From Lachnospiraceae bacterium (lineage in GTDB: Bacteria > Bacillota > Clostridia > Lachnospirales > Lachnospiraceae): DNA of 64,000 nucleotides. The number at the start of each line of letters is the position of its first letter. Within the stretch, counting starts at the first letter, position 1. The stretch is taken from assembly GCA_017550165.1 (NCBI GenBank), contig JAFZQH010000029.1:97847-161846 (forward strand), in the 5' to 3' direction. Made by a program: the position numbers and the translations under genes. Positions 1-9,700 of the stretch are shown piece after piece. The notes below the pieces were generated by a model that made no database searches, was not told the DNA's origin, and saw nothing but the letters and a program-made list of their open reading frames with translations.

Positions 1-1278
1 AAGGGAGAGGATGCGGTTGTCATGAATGTCGAGAATATAAAGCCGAAAGAGACCTTCGAGCCCGGGGTTTTTGCCAGCTACCACATTTATCCCTACTATC
101 CTGACTTCATGATGCGAGACGAAAAGTACCATTCCTATACGGATGAGACCGGCAAGGTCAATACCTATGAGGCATACCTGAAGGAACTGATCTCACACCA
201 CAACATACCTGTCCTGGTGGCAGAGTTCGGTGTCCCCACATCAAGAGGCTGTACACATGTTAATGCCTATACAGGTTTCAACCAGGGACATTTGACAGAG
301 GCCGAACAGGCGGCCATGCTTGAGAGCATGGCTCAGGACATATATGATGCCGGTTATTGCGGCGGGATCGTATTCTCCTGGCAGGATGAGTGGTTTAAAA
401 GGACATGGAATACGGCGGATCACTCCAACCCTAACCGAAGAGCCTACTGGAGCGATGACCAGACCAGCGAGCAGTTCTTCGGAGTTATGGCCTTTGACCC
501 CGGGGGCGCCATAGATTTCATGAAGATCGACGGAAAGATGGATGACTGGAATAAATACGATCTCCTCCTTACCCAGGACAACAAAAAAGTTTACGTCAAA
601 AAAGACTGTCGAAACCTGTATATATGTGTTGAGGGGGTCAGTGAAAACGATAAGTTCTTCCTTCCCTTCGATGTAACTCCGGAATCCGGCTCCAACGAGT
701 ATAAAGGCACGGCACTGGGTGCAAATGTTGACTTTATCGTGGACATTGACGGGCGGGAGAATACCAGGGTCCTGGTTCATAAATACTACGACAAATATGC
801 CTTCGGCTTCGGACCCTATGACGATCTTTTTGATGAGACCGGCTATAACGACCCCAACAGCAAGGACTTTGTTCCCATATACCTTTGCCTCAACAGGACG
901 AGAAAAGATCCTGCAACCGGCGCTTCCGTCGATTCGGAAAAAACCGAGACAGGTCTTCTCAAATACGGGACCAATGATCCCACCTCACCGGAGTTTAACA
1001 ATCTCGTAGACTTCTGCTACGGTGATAATTTCGTTGAACTCAAGATCCCCTGGGCAATGCTGAATTTCAGAGATCCCAGTGACCGGGAGATAGAGGGAGA
1101 TTTCTGGAAGAACAACGCCCTGACAGGAATCCAGATCTCAACCCTCGGTGTAGGGATCAATGATTCCGAGATCAAAACTTATAAGCTGGAAAGCTGGGAC
1201 AAGCCGGAATACCACGAAAGGTTGAAGCAGGCCTATTACACATTACAAAGATTATTTGAGAAATTACATTTCGAGTAG
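1..1278 (+). CDS. Glycoside hydrolase-like protein, 3' part (5' end outside window)
   Basis: The frame is open to base 1 without a stop, so this is the C-terminal part of a longer gene. The first 150 or so residues look like the end of a TIM-barrel glycoside hydrolase: the segment LVAEFGVPTSRG places a glutamate at the end of a strand, as the catalytic nucleophile of clan GH-A enzymes does, and it is followed by GGIVFSWQDEWFK. After about residue 165 comes a beta-rich domain opening with DGKMDDWNKYD, which resembles the DOMON/CBM9-like modules found behind such barrels. Substrate cannot be inferred. The stop codon lies inside the left arm of a strong terminator hairpin. In related bacteria such modules are sometimes fused behind a family 2 glycosyltransferase; the missing N-terminus could hold one, but this is speculation. 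Confidence 0.7.
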   Translation, partial: KGEDAVVMNVENIKPKETFEPGVFASYHIYPYYPDFMMRDEKYHSYTDETGKVNTYEAYLKELISHHNIPVLVAEFGVPTSRGCTHVNAYTGFNQGHLTEAEQAAMLESMAQDIYDAGYCGGIVFSWQDEWFKRTWNTADHSNPNRRAYWSDDQTSEQFFGVMAFDPGGAIDFMKIDGKMDDWNKYDLLLTQDNKKVYVKKDCRNLYICVEGVSENDKFFLPFDVTPESGSNEYKGTALGANVDFIVDIDGRENTRVLVHKYYDKYAFGFGPYDDLFDETGYNDPNSKDFVPIYLCLNRTRKDPATGASVDSEKTETGLLKYGTNDPTSPEFNNLVDFCYGDNFVELKIPWAMLNFRDPSDREIEGDFWKNNALTGIQISTLGVGINDSEIKTYKLESWDKPEYHERLKQAYYTLQRLFEKLHFE

Positions 1279-1304
1279 GGGTCTCCCCCTACTCGAATTA
1301 TTTT
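1270..1304 (+). terminator. Intrinsic terminator overlapping the stop codon
   Basis: A perfect 12-bp stem (1270-1281 with 1286-1297, loop TCTC) is followed by TTATTTTAA. The left arm contains the TAG stop of the hydrolase gene. It lies between convergent genes. Confidence 0.85.
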
Positions 1305-1313
1305 AATCTGGTT

Positions 1314-2720
1314 TTACGGATGTCCTCCCCCCGCAGGGCCGCCGCCCCCCGGTCCTCCGCCTCCCATGGGATTATCTGATATATCTGTGATCATCACTGT
1401 TTCAGTAAAGGTGATCTCCTTGGTCTGATCACCGCATATCAGCTTATATGTCAGGCCCTGCTTAAATTCAGGCAGGCTGACAGTCACTGCGCTGAAGGAG
1501 TTGGGAACAGTCTTGTTGAGGATTTCTTCCCCATCGGAGGTCTCCAATCTGATAACATCACCTTCATTGCCCTGTATTCCCTGCATGAAGGTGGGCTGGG
1601 TGGTACTTTCATCCGGTGATTCCGCCATCATCGTTCCTCCGCAGGCAATAAGGGATCCTCCCGTAATAACGGTCTTTCCCCCATTCTCACTGCCACAGTC
1701 CAATGCGTTGCCGTCAGAGGGGACGCTTACAAATATCGTCCCGCCGTTTATGCAGATATCCCTATTGGAGTCCATACCATCTGCATCTCTTCCGCCGGTA
1801 TTGATTATGCTGATGGTTCCGTCATTGACGGTAATCCCGCTGCCGGATGCGGTTGATGTGGCGTTAAAGCCGTCATCTTTGCAGGAAATATTGAGCTCTC
1901 CGCCCTCTACCAGGATGTTCTCTGCCTCTATCCCTTCATATACTTCAGAGACGTCAACAGTACCTGATGCCATATAGAATTCTCCCGTTCCTTCATCATT
2001 TGAAACGGTTATGCCGTCATCACCGGCTTTGACGGTAAGGCCGGCGTCCTTAATGTATACGGCATCATTTGCGTGAAGGGCATCTGATCTGGCAGTGACA
2101 TTGATGGTCCCGCCCGCTATCTTCAAGCTGTCCTTGCATACTATCCCATGGGCATAACCACCCGTAACCGTCAGTTCCCCGGTTCCGTTAAGGGTAAGGT
2201 CGTCTCTGGAGAAAATGGCGCCTTTGATATTGTCCTTTAATGCCGAACTGGAGAATGCATTGCCGCACTCAAAACTGTTGGAGGATCCTTCCACCAGGTT
2301 CACGAATACCTTGTCCGCATTCTTAACGTAAAGAGCCGCATTATCCTCGCATTTAACACTCAGTCCGTCCAGCACCAGCCATATCTTATCGTCACCGTCT
2401 GCATCCACAACTATCTGTCCGTTCAGGGTACCGTTAAGCACATAGGTCCCCTTATATGCAATGGTCAGGACGCCGTTGGCAAAATAGGCTCCGTTACCGG
2501 TAATATCAGCCGAATCTCCCCTTAGGGTAATGGTGGAAGCTCCCTGAGTATCTGCCTTTTTCTTAAGGTCGCTTGAAGAAAACCGGCCGTCGGAAGATCC
2601 GTCCGGGTCAGAATAAGGCTGAAGGCCCAGAGCTTTCCCATTCATAAAAAGAATCGTCAGGATCAACGCCAGTACGGTGATGACAATGCAGATCGCATCT
2701 ATCTTCTTACTTGCCGCCAT
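1314..2720 (-). CDS. Cthe_2159-like carbohydrate-binding beta-helix protein, membrane anchored
   Basis: A 468-residue protein with one N-terminal membrane segment (about residues 8-28) and a long extracellular part. The body is a series of beta-helix turns of the type GGTINVTARSDALHAN, GGELNISCKDDGFNAT and GGTIFVSVPSDGNALD, which match the Cthe_2159 family (PF14262), a calcium-dependent polysaccharide-binding right-handed beta-helix described in Clostridium thermocellum. The C-terminus is glycine/proline rich (GGGGPGGGGPAGGG), like the low-complexity stretches of the CotH protein at 27436-29475. It starts 11 nt after the stop of the DUF4956 gene upstream, and its ribosome binding site lies in that gene's last codons, so the two are co-transcribed. 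Binding target is not known; function beyond surface polysaccharide binding is inference. Confidence 0.8.
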   Translation of the reverse strand: MAASKKIDAICIVITVLALILTILFMNGKALGLQPYSDPDGSSDGRFSSSDLKKKADTQGASTITLRGDSADITGNGAYFANGVLTIAYKGTYVLNGTLNGQIVVDADGDDKIWLVLDGLSVKCEDNAALYVKNADKVFVNLVEGSSNSFECGNAFSSSALKDNIKGAIFSRDDLTLNGTGELTVTGGYAHGIVCKDSLKIAGGTINVTARSDALHANDAVYIKDAGLTVKAGDDGITVSNDEGTGEFYMASGTVDVSEVYEGIEAENILVEGGELNISCKDDGFNATSTASGSGITVNDGTISIINTGGRDADGMDSNRDICINGGTIFVSVPSDGNALDCGSENGGKTVITGGSLIACGGTMMAESPDESTTQPTFMQGIQGNEGDVIRLETSDGEEILNKTVPNSFSAVTVSLPEFKQGLTYKLICGDQTKEITFTETVMITDISDNPMGGGGPGGGGPAGGGHP

Positions 2721-2731
2721 GATGTCACCAC

Positions 2732-3403
2732 CTAACCCATGTAATCACCGTTATAGCTTACCAGGACCGCTGATGATACTCCTTCCATATCCGACAAGGT
2801 GTTGATAAAGTCCGTATCGTCATCCTTGAGACGGATCTCGTACGTCACCTCTATACTGCCTTTCTGTACTGACTTGCTTTTAACTATCATCCGCCCCGTA
2901 TTCTCCTGTATATACTGTCTGGCATTCTTCTCATTTTCCTGTCCGTCGCTGCATACGATAAGGATATAGGGATTGATATTTCTTTTTTTGTTCGAGAATA
3001 CAATGATAATAAAGCCGATCACAATACTTCCTATGATAGCCAGAGGGATAAGCCCTGCTGCCAGAATGATGCCGGCCGCTATAGACCAGAACAAAAATGC
3101 GATATCCAGCGGTTCCTTGATAGCCGTCCTGAAGCGGACGATGGAAAGCGCACCCACCATACCAAGAGAGAGCACTACATTGCTGGTAACCGCAAGGATC
3201 GTTACAGAGGTGATCATGGTAAGAGCCACCAATGTAACCCCGAAACTTGCTGAATATATCACTCCCGAGCAGGTCCTCTTGTACACGAAGAAAATAAATA
3301 CCCCGATGGCAAAGGCAAGGACTATGGTCAGGATCATATCCAGCGGTGTTACGGCCGAAACGTTATTAAGGAAATTTGATTTGAAGATGTCACTGAATGT
3401 CAT
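2732..3403 (-). CDS. DUF4956 family membrane protein (copy 1)
   Basis: A 223-residue protein with about four hydrophobic segments in the first 140 residues and a cytosolic alpha/beta C-terminal domain. It begins MTFSDIFKSNFLNNV, nearly identical to the second copy at 29514-30185 (MTFSDIFKSSFLENV). The stretch LSLGMVGALSIVRFRTAIKEP is the most conserved block in both copies. DUF4956 proteins have no established function but recur next to VTC polyphosphate polymerases and CotH kinases. Here the partner is a Cthe_2159-like binding protein. It is the first gene of a two-gene operon with its own promoter at 3439-3468. Confidence 0.85.
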   Translation of the reverse strand: MTFSDIFKSNFLNNVSAVTPLDMILTIVLAFAIGVFIFFVYKRTCSGVIYSASFGVTLVALTMITSVTILAVTSNVVLSLGMVGALSIVRFRTAIKEPLDIAFLFWSIAAGIILAAGLIPLAIIGSIVIGFIIIVFSNKKRNINPYILIVCSDGQENEKNARQYIQENTGRMIVKSKSVQKGSIEVTYEIRLKDDDTDFINTLSDMEGVSSAVLVSYNGDYMG

Positions 3404-3438
3404 TATTCTTCACCTTACCCTTTCTTAAGTCTGTTTCC

Positions 3439-3468
3439 ATTATACAAACATTTAGCACATTCAGGCAA
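3439..3468 (-). promoter_or_regulatory. Promoter for the DUF4956 / Cthe_2159-like operon
   Basis: On the minus strand TTGCCT (3463-3468) lies 18 bp upstream of a perfect TATAAT (3439-3444), about 35 bp ahead of the start codon. Confidence 0.6.
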
Positions 3469-3479
3469 GTCGTAAATGC

Positions 3480-3508
3480 TTGACGTTAAAGGATTATGCG
3501 GATATTAT
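3480..3508 (+). promoter_or_regulatory. Promoter for the AmmeMemoRadiSam A/B gene
   Basis: TTGACG (3480-3485) and TATTAT (3503-3508) are separated by exactly 17 bp. AGGGGGAAG precedes the ATG at 3544. Confidence 0.7.
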
Positions 3509-3543
3509 TAATATAAGTATGATCACAGATAGGGGGAAGTAAA

Positions 3544-4929
3544 ATGTCAGTAGTAGCAGCTTATATGGTTCCGCACCCGCCACTTATCGTTCCCAAGGTG
3601 GGAAGAGGCAATGAGGCATGTGTTCAGGAGACCATCGACGCTTATGAGAAGGTAGCTGATGAGATAGCAGCTCTTGCTCCGGACACCATTATCATATCCA
3701 GTCCCCACGCCAGTCTCTTTACCGATTATTTTGCAATCTCTTCGGGGAAGATGGGGGTAGGCTCCATGGCCTCTTTCGGCGCTCCCGCCGTGGCCTTTAA
3801 AGAGGAGTATGATGAGGAACTGGTCAAGAAGATCTCCCTCATTTCCGTGGAAAAAGAGTTTCCCGCAGGCACCCTGGGGGAGGTCAGCCGGGAATTAGAC
3901 CACGGAGTTATGGTTCCCTTGTGGTTCATCCGCAAGAAATACACAGGCTACAAGCTGGTACGCATCGGTCTTTCCGGCCTGTCACTTACAGCACATTACT
4001 CCTTTGGAGAGATCATAAATGAAGCCGTTGAGGAATTGGGGCGCAAGGTGGTATATATCGCCAGCGGAGACCTCTCCCACAAGCTTCAGGAAGATGGTCC
4101 CTACGGATTCGCTCCCGAGGGTCCCGAATATGACAGGCGCATTATGGATGTGTGCAGCCGGGCGGCTTTCGGGGAACTTTTCGATTTTACGGATTTATTC
4201 AGAGAATGCGCCGCTGAATGCGGGCACAGATCATTTGTTATCATGGCTGGAGTCTTAGACGGCAAGGCAGTAGAGGCTCATGAACTGTCCCACCAGGATG
4301 TTACGGGAGTGGGCTACGGTATCTGCACCTTCCGCCCCACGGGTCCCGATGAGCGTCGCCACTTTTTGAAGGACTATTTTGACAAGTCCCGTAAAGCCAT
4401 TGATGAGAGGAAAGAAATGTCCGACGAATATGTTAAACTTGCGAGGCAATCCCTTGAGAACTATATTACCAAAGGAATAAGAATGGCCATCCCCGCTGAT
4501 GTTCCCGCTGAAATGAGGGACCGCCGGGCCGGAGCATTTGTGTCGATCCATAAGAACGGGAAGCTGCGAGGCTGCATCGGCACCATCCTTCCCACCAAGG
4601 ATTCCCTGGCCGAAGAGATCATAACCAATGCCATCAGTGCTTCCACCCAGGATCCCAGATTCAATCCCATCGACGAGGAAGAACTGCCCTGGCTGGATGT
4701 AAAGGTGGATGTGCTGGGAGATCCCGAACAGATCGACGGTCTGGATAAGCTGGATGTCAAAAAATACGGTGTTATCGTAACCACCGGGGACCGGACCGGG
4801 CTTCTGCTTCCGGACCTTGAGGGAGTGGATACCGTGGAAGAGCAGGTGGCTATCGCCTTCCAGAAGGGCGGTATCAAGACTGACGAAGAGGTCTTCCTCT
4901 ACAGATTTGAAGTAATAAGGCATACATAA
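3544..4929 (+). CDS. AmmeMemoRadiSam system fusion protein (MEMO + AMMECR1)
   Basis: 461 residues in two domains. Residues 1-265 are a MEMO/LigB-like domain (AmmeMemoRadiSam system protein B) opening with MVPHPPLIVPKVGRG and containing SGDLSHKL and SHQDVTGVGYG. Residues 285-461 are an AMMECR1 domain (system protein A) with the signature LRGCIGT near residue 340. The third member, the radical SAM enzyme, lies convergently at 5225-6070. The three parts occur together across bacteria and archaea; the substrate is not settled, so no reaction is assigned. The start has a strong Shine-Dalgarno sequence, and a terminator shared with the convergent gene follows the stop. Confidence 0.9.
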   Translation: MSVVAAYMVPHPPLIVPKVGRGNEACVQETIDAYEKVADEIAALAPDTIIISSPHASLFTDYFAISSGKMGVGSMASFGAPAVAFKEEYDEELVKKISLISVEKEFPAGTLGEVSRELDHGVMVPLWFIRKKYTGYKLVRIGLSGLSLTAHYSFGEIINEAVEELGRKVVYIASGDLSHKLQEDGPYGFAPEGPEYDRRIMDVCSRAAFGELFDFTDLFRECAAECGHRSFVIMAGVLDGKAVEAHELSHQDVTGVGYGICTFRPTGPDERRHFLKDYFDKSRKAIDERKEMSDEYVKLARQSLENYITKGIRMAIPADVPAEMRDRRAGAFVSIHKNGKLRGCIGTILPTKDSLAEEIITNAISASTQDPRFNPIDEEELPWLDVKVDVLGDPEQIDGLDKLDVKKYGVIVTTGDRTGLLLPDLEGVDTVEEQVAIAFQKGGIKTDEEVFLYRFEVIRHT

Positions 4930-4935
4930 TATTAC

Positions 4936-4970
4936 GGGGCCGGAATCAACCGGCCCCTTCTTAAATCTTT
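4936..4970. terminator. Bidirectional terminator
   Basis: GGGGCCGG (4936-4943) pairs with CCGGCCCC (4950-4957) around a 6-nt loop, followed by a T-rich run. It sits between convergent genes. Confidence 0.8.
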
Positions 4971-5215
4971 TCTTTCATAAAACTCTTTATGGGATTGATG
5001 CCCTTGGCTATGTTATAGATCTCGTCAAGGCTGTTCTTTGCATAGTCCGTAAGCTGCTCGATCTCTTCTTCCGTGAAACCGTCGTTTCGCACGAGAGTAA
5101 CCTCGGGAATGGCGAACTCTGCCGACTTATCCCCATCGGTGAACACCACGTATATGACTCTCTTGTCCCCCGTGGTGGATAAAAGTGATACGTTCATCTT
5201 GATCTCCCGGTTCAT
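4961..5215 (-). CDS. Small conserved-looking protein downstream of the AmmeMemoRadiSam radical SAM gene
   Basis: An 84-residue cytosolic protein that I do not recognise. Residues 5-45 look like beta strands (NVSLLSTTGDKRVIYVVFTD, then FAIPEVTLV) and residues 50-80 are helical (FTEEEIEQLTDYAKNSLDEI). It has a clear GGAGGGAATT ribosome binding site and starts 9 nt after the radical SAM gene, so the two are translated from one message. Position suggests an accessory role in that system, but nothing in the sequence gives a reaction. Confidence 0.7.
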   Translation of the reverse strand: MNREIKMNVSLLSTTGDKRVIYVVFTDGDKSAEFAIPEVTLVRNDGFTEEEIEQLTDYAKNSLDEIYNIAKGINPIKSFMKEKI

Positions 5216-5224
5216 AATTCCCTC

Positions 5225-6070
5225 CTATACATTCCCCGGAAAAACGTGCTTTAACGCCTCTCCGGCCACTTCTGTAAGTCGCATTATCAAGTCCACCTTC
5301 GTGGCAGGTACATCCAGCTTAAATCTGGGAAAATATCTGGTAATATGAAGGGCAATGGTCTCCGCCCCTCTGCCTCCGTCCAGGTCTGCCACCCATTCCG
5401 AAAGCTCCCTCATTTCCTCTTCCGTATCATTATAACCCGGAACGATCAATGTGGTAAGCTCAAGGTGGCTATTGCCCGCTGCCTTTTCGATAAAGTCCAT
5501 GACCAGCTTCCTGCTGCCCTTTAAGAACTTGGTGTAGTAGTCATCCGTAAAGCCCTTAAGGTCTATATTCATGGCATCTATGTGAGGTATCACAATATCT
5601 GCTATGGAGCCGGATACATTTCCGTTGGATACCAGGACAGTCTTCAGGCCTTTCCTGTGAACCTCTTCGGCAGTGTCTACAACGTACTCGTAGCCCACAA
5701 GCGGCTCATTATAGGTAAATGCCACACCGATATTGCCCCGGGGTTGGTACTCTTTTGCGATCTGTGCGAGCTCTGCAGGGGAAATGTACCGGGTCCCGCC
5801 CTCATATTCCCTGCCGAAACCGTAGGATATATCATTGTTCTGGCAGAAAGGACATCTGAGATTACAGCCGTAACACCCCACCGACAAAATGTAAGATCCG
5901 GGATGAAATAGGCTCAAGGGCTTCTTCTCTATGGGATCAAGGGCTATGGCGGTAATAAGGCCGTAGTTGGCGCATCTGACAGTGCCGCCTTCGCCTATAC
6001 GGGCGCTGCATATGCCCCGGTCCCCGTCATTCAGTTGGCATTGATTATGGCATACATCGCATTTGGCCAT
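5225..6070 (-). CDS. amrS: AmmeMemoRadiSam system radical SAM enzyme
   Basis: 281 residues, normal for the family. An N-terminal cysteine cluster (MAKCDVCHNQCQL) is followed by the radical SAM 4Fe-4S motif in GCYGCNLRCPFCQNND near residue 70, a CxxxCxxC pattern. It then shows the pyruvate-formate-lyase-activase-like features NIGVAFTYNEP and MNIDLKGFTDDYYTKFLKG. It is predicted to cleave S-adenosylmethionine and to act with the MEMO/AMMECR1 fusion encoded convergently at 3544-4929. The gene has a perfect TATAAT -10 element at 6093-6098 and leads a two-gene unit with the 84-residue protein. Confidence 0.9.
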   Translation of the reverse strand: MAKCDVCHNQCQLNDGDRGICSARIGEGGTVRCANYGLITAIALDPIEKKPLSLFHPGSYILSVGCYGCNLRCPFCQNNDISYGFGREYEGGTRYISPAELAQIAKEYQPRGNIGVAFTYNEPLVGYEYVVDTAEEVHRKGLKTVLVSNGNVSGSIADIVIPHIDAMNIDLKGFTDDYYTKFLKGSRKLVMDFIEKAAGNSHLELTTLIVPGYNDTEEEMRELSEWVADLDGGRGAETIALHITRYFPRFKLDVPATKVDLIMRLTEVAGEALKHVFPGNV

Positions 6071-6092
6071 AATAGGATACCCCTCTACGTGG

Positions 6093-6098
6093 ATTATA
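6093..6098 (-). promoter_or_regulatory. -10 element for the amrS operon
   Basis: TATAAT on the minus strand, 23 bp ahead of the amrS start. No good -35 is seen at 16-18 bp, so the full promoter is uncertain. Confidence 0.45.
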
Positions 6099-6128
6099 AC
6101 AAATAATCAGGTTCAGATATACAATAGT

Positions 6129-6157
6129 TTGCAGATATGCCTCCAAAGTACTATAAT
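6129..6157 (+). promoter_or_regulatory. Promoter for the SGNH hydrolase gene
   Basis: TTGCAG (6129-6134) is 17 bp from a perfect TATAAT (6152-6157). Confidence 0.7.
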
Positions 6158-6189
6158 CGTTGTGTCCGATATTTCAGAGGAGGTTCGTC

Positions 6190-6780
6190 ATGAAAAAATT
6201 CATTCTTTACGGTGATTCCAATACTTACGGCTATGACCCCAGAGGCATGATGGGGGGACGTTTCCCCGATGATGTACGCTGGACATGCCGGGTGGCCAAA
6301 GGCCTTAGCGGTTACACCGTTCTCGAAGAAGGCCTTAACGGACGGCAGCTTCCCGTTTCAAGGTCGGGGCGCATTTCCCGTTTTCTCGAGAATATGGCTT
6401 TTGATCTGGGGTCGGAGGATATTATCCTCATGATGCTGGGGACCAATGACGTCCTTCTTACCAACAATCCCAATGCTGACGAACCTTTGAAAAAGATGGA
6501 AGCCCTCCTTAACTGGTACAGGGAGAAGGCTCTCCCCTTTAAGCTTATCGTTGCGGCTCCCGTTCCCATCGCCGATATCAATGATGAGATGGAGCCCTAT
6601 CACAGGGAAAGCCTCCGCATGAACGAAGGCTTCCGGTCTATCTGTAAAGGATCCGCTGTTCCCTTTATCGACACCACTGACTGGGATATTCCCATGGCTT
6701 ATGACGGTGTACATATCGCCGAGGAAAGCCAGTCCCTTTTTGCGGATAAGATGCTGGCGGCTGTAACGACCATTATTTAG
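6190..6780 (+). CDS. SGNH/GDSL-family hydrolase
   Basis: I start this gene at the ATG at 6190, which follows AGAGGAGG at 6175-6182; an in-frame ATG at 6160 lacks such a site. The 196-residue product has all four blocks of SGNH hydrolases: GDSN with the catalytic serine near residue 9, GLNGR, GTND, and DGVH near the C-terminus holding the catalytic Asp/His pair. No signal peptide is present, so it is cytosolic. It probably hydrolyses an acyl or acetyl ester; arylesterases of this type are common, but the substrate is not visible. Its last 4 bp overlap the 3' end of the convergent surface-protein gene. Confidence 0.85.
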   Translation: MKKFILYGDSNTYGYDPRGMMGGRFPDDVRWTCRVAKGLSGYTVLEEGLNGRQLPVSRSGRISRFLENMAFDLGSEDIILMMLGTNDVLLTNNPNADEPLKKMEALLNWYREKALPFKLIVAAPVPIADINDEMEPYHRESLRMNEGFRSICKGSAVPFIDTTDWDIPMAYDGVHIAEESQSLFADKMLAAVTTII

Positions 6781-9700
6781 TTATAGTCGTCATCGTAGTC
6801 ATCGTCGTAGTCATTGTCATAATCATCATATTCTTCGTCATATGAGGCGTCATCATCGTCGTAGTAGATGTCGTCGTCTTCCTCATCGAAGTCAATCTCA
6901 TCGTAGTCCGGATCTGCCCGTCCGTATCCGACGTCAAACTCATCTCTTTCAACGAATTTCGCGTCAAAGTCATAATCATTGTTTGCATAAATGATCTTTA
7001 TGGACGAGCCCAGTTTGTATTCGCCTTCAAGCTTGCGGTTCCAGATGAGGTATACCAGCAGGAATATGGCTACCGTGAATAACAGCAATATAAGAATGAC
7101 TGTCACAAATATGACTGTCCTGATCCCTCCCAATCCGGCTACCAGGCTATTGGTAATGCCACTTGTCCCCACTCCGGCTGCCCCCTCTTTAGCGGAATAC
7201 AGCATGGCATAGGTGGAGAATCGGTCACTTTCCACCGTAATAGTCTTGGGGTCTGTATCCTGGTCGTAAAGGAGGGTTGCTTCTCCGTCATGCATGCGAA
7301 GGAAGAAGAAGTCGCTTCCCTTATTCAGGAACTCGTTGGGTATCTTAAAGCGGAACTTAACCGGGGTCTTGGTCTTGCTGACATTCTCCCATTCGCCGTC
7401 TATCTCGCAGGAGAGCGTCACGTCAAGGAAAGCCCCTGCCTTAAGGTTGGCGATGGCGCTTGAATAGAGTTTGATACTGGACTCCGTAAGCTTCTTCTCT
7501 TCATCCGTAACGGATGTCAGCGGTTCTACCTCAAGCATTATCTCTGCTGTCTTGCCGTCGGATTTAAGCTCCTTGATCTTGGAGTCTCCCAACACTGCCT
7601 TAAGGGCTTCGTTCGCATCAACCAGCTCTGCATTTTCCGCAAGTTCAGCCTGGGCCTCTTCCGAAATATCCGTGTTAGCCGGGTTCTCTGTATCCGTATC
7701 CGTGTCCTCGTCACTTGCTCCGGAGGATTCTTCCTCGTCATTTTCTTTTGACCCGCCGGATGAGGATTCTTCCTCGTCTTTTTCGTCCTCATCTTCATCC
7801 GAATCCGATTCGTCGCCGGAAGAAGAGTCCTCCGTGTCATCGTCCTCGGATGAGCTGGGGTAGGTGTAGGTGGGCGTGGTGGAAGATGAAGGAGTGGTGG
7901 AGCTGCTGTTTATCTTCCAGGTAAACTCCTTGGAACCGGTGTAATTGTTCTTGCCGGTTATGGTAAAGGTATACGATCCCGTACTTGTGGCAGATGTTGT
8001 GCCGCTTATAGTATAATCCGTTCCCTTTTCCAGCTTGGTAGAACCGTCCTTAACTGTAATGCTTGTACCCGGGCCGTGGGAATAACCATCATAAGTATAA
8101 GATGAGGTATATGACCCAAAGGAGCACTTGGAAATCTCTTTTTGTTTGATCTCGAAATAGTGGCCGGCCTCAACCTGGATATCATAGGTTCCCTGGCCTG
8201 ATTTTAAAGTAAGAAACTTATCTGATTCCGATAGTAAGATTTCATCCTCCGTCTTTATCTTGTACTTATCGACAGCCTCCCCTGTTTCTCGTATCAATCC
8301 TGTTTTATCTTTGAAGGTTACTTTTGAAACTTTTTTCCCGTCATATCGATACACCGTATAAGAATAGGTAAGTGTCGGATCGTCATCTCCATATGCTTTG
8401 GAGAGATCCTTGGGCGTAACGTATATAACGCCATCGCATTCAAGGATTATTGCGGAAAGCCTCACCGGGTTAGTAGAACCCCTGGTTCCAACTGCTTTAT
8501 ACCAAATATAATACTCCCCAGGTTCTATTCCCGTGGGAATACTCTCGGAGAAAGCACCCGTAGGCTCACTGATGTTACCAAAAGCATACTGCATAGTGCC
8601 TCCCGTGGCATAGCCGGGCTCAATGAGGTACTGCGCCGAAGCATTATACAAAAGAGCCTTTCCTATCGGTTCTGTGTCTATTGTAATCTTAGGATCAGAA
8701 GACTCATTTATAACCCAATGAGCTGTTGCTGTTCCTACGTAATTACCTTTTCCGTTAATCACAACAAAATAGGATCCTGCGGCAGTGGCTTTGTTCTGGG
8801 AATAGGTGTCAAAGGTAAAATCCTTATCCTCAACAAGAGTAACACTGCCGTTCTTAACAGTTATCGTAGGCCCCTGCTCAGAACCGGTTTCGTCAAAACT
8901 GGTTTTATTTAAGGAGATCATCGAATTCTGCAGGTTCTTTGCTGTTATGTTAGCCTTGGTCTCCTTTTGTGAATCCCCCAGCGAAACCTTATAATTTGAA
9001 GCCGTAGTGCCCTCAAGAATGAATTCTGTTATTTTAACGGATTTATTGTTACCAACACTCTCGTCTTTAAACTCACCTAACGCACTGCTTACTGAAACAT
9101 CATCCCCGGTTGCCTTGCCTTTGATCTCGGCTTTTCCACAGTCAAATTCCACTTCCGTCGTTCCGTCGTATTCCTTGTTTCTGGCGGTAATGCCACTGAC
9201 GGTGACTTCCTTTTTCGTAATGGTGTACTGGATTGAACTGGCGGCATATTTATAATTAGGGTTTGAGAGCATAATTTTTGCCGTGTAAGTTCCTGCATTT
9301 TTATGTTCTCCGTCTACCGTAACCTCAGCGGTACAAGTATCGCCTTCAATAAGATTTCCGACTGAAGTAACAACAGGCGTATGTTCCGCACCATCATATG
9401 TGTAATTGCGGGAAACCGGCTCCCAGCTTAGCGTTACTTCTCTATGATTTATTACAAAATCGTATTTGCATTTCGATTCCTCCGGGAGCACATAGTTTGA
9501 GCTGGATGCTCCCTTCAATTCTGTTGCTGTTGCAGTATATGTGGCATCACTAGCATTAGTCTGTGCTCCACTAACTTCAACACTACATTCATCGTTTGAA
9601 ATTATGTTTTTTACACTTGCTGTCGGGACGTGAGGCTTCCCGTTATATGTTGAGATGAGTCCGGACCATTCCAGTTCCACTTCCAAAGGTGCTATGGTTA

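Noticed and set aside
4255..4923. 222-residue frame opposite the AMMECR1 domain
   Set aside because: Shadow of the real gene; the sense strand encodes an intact conserved domain.
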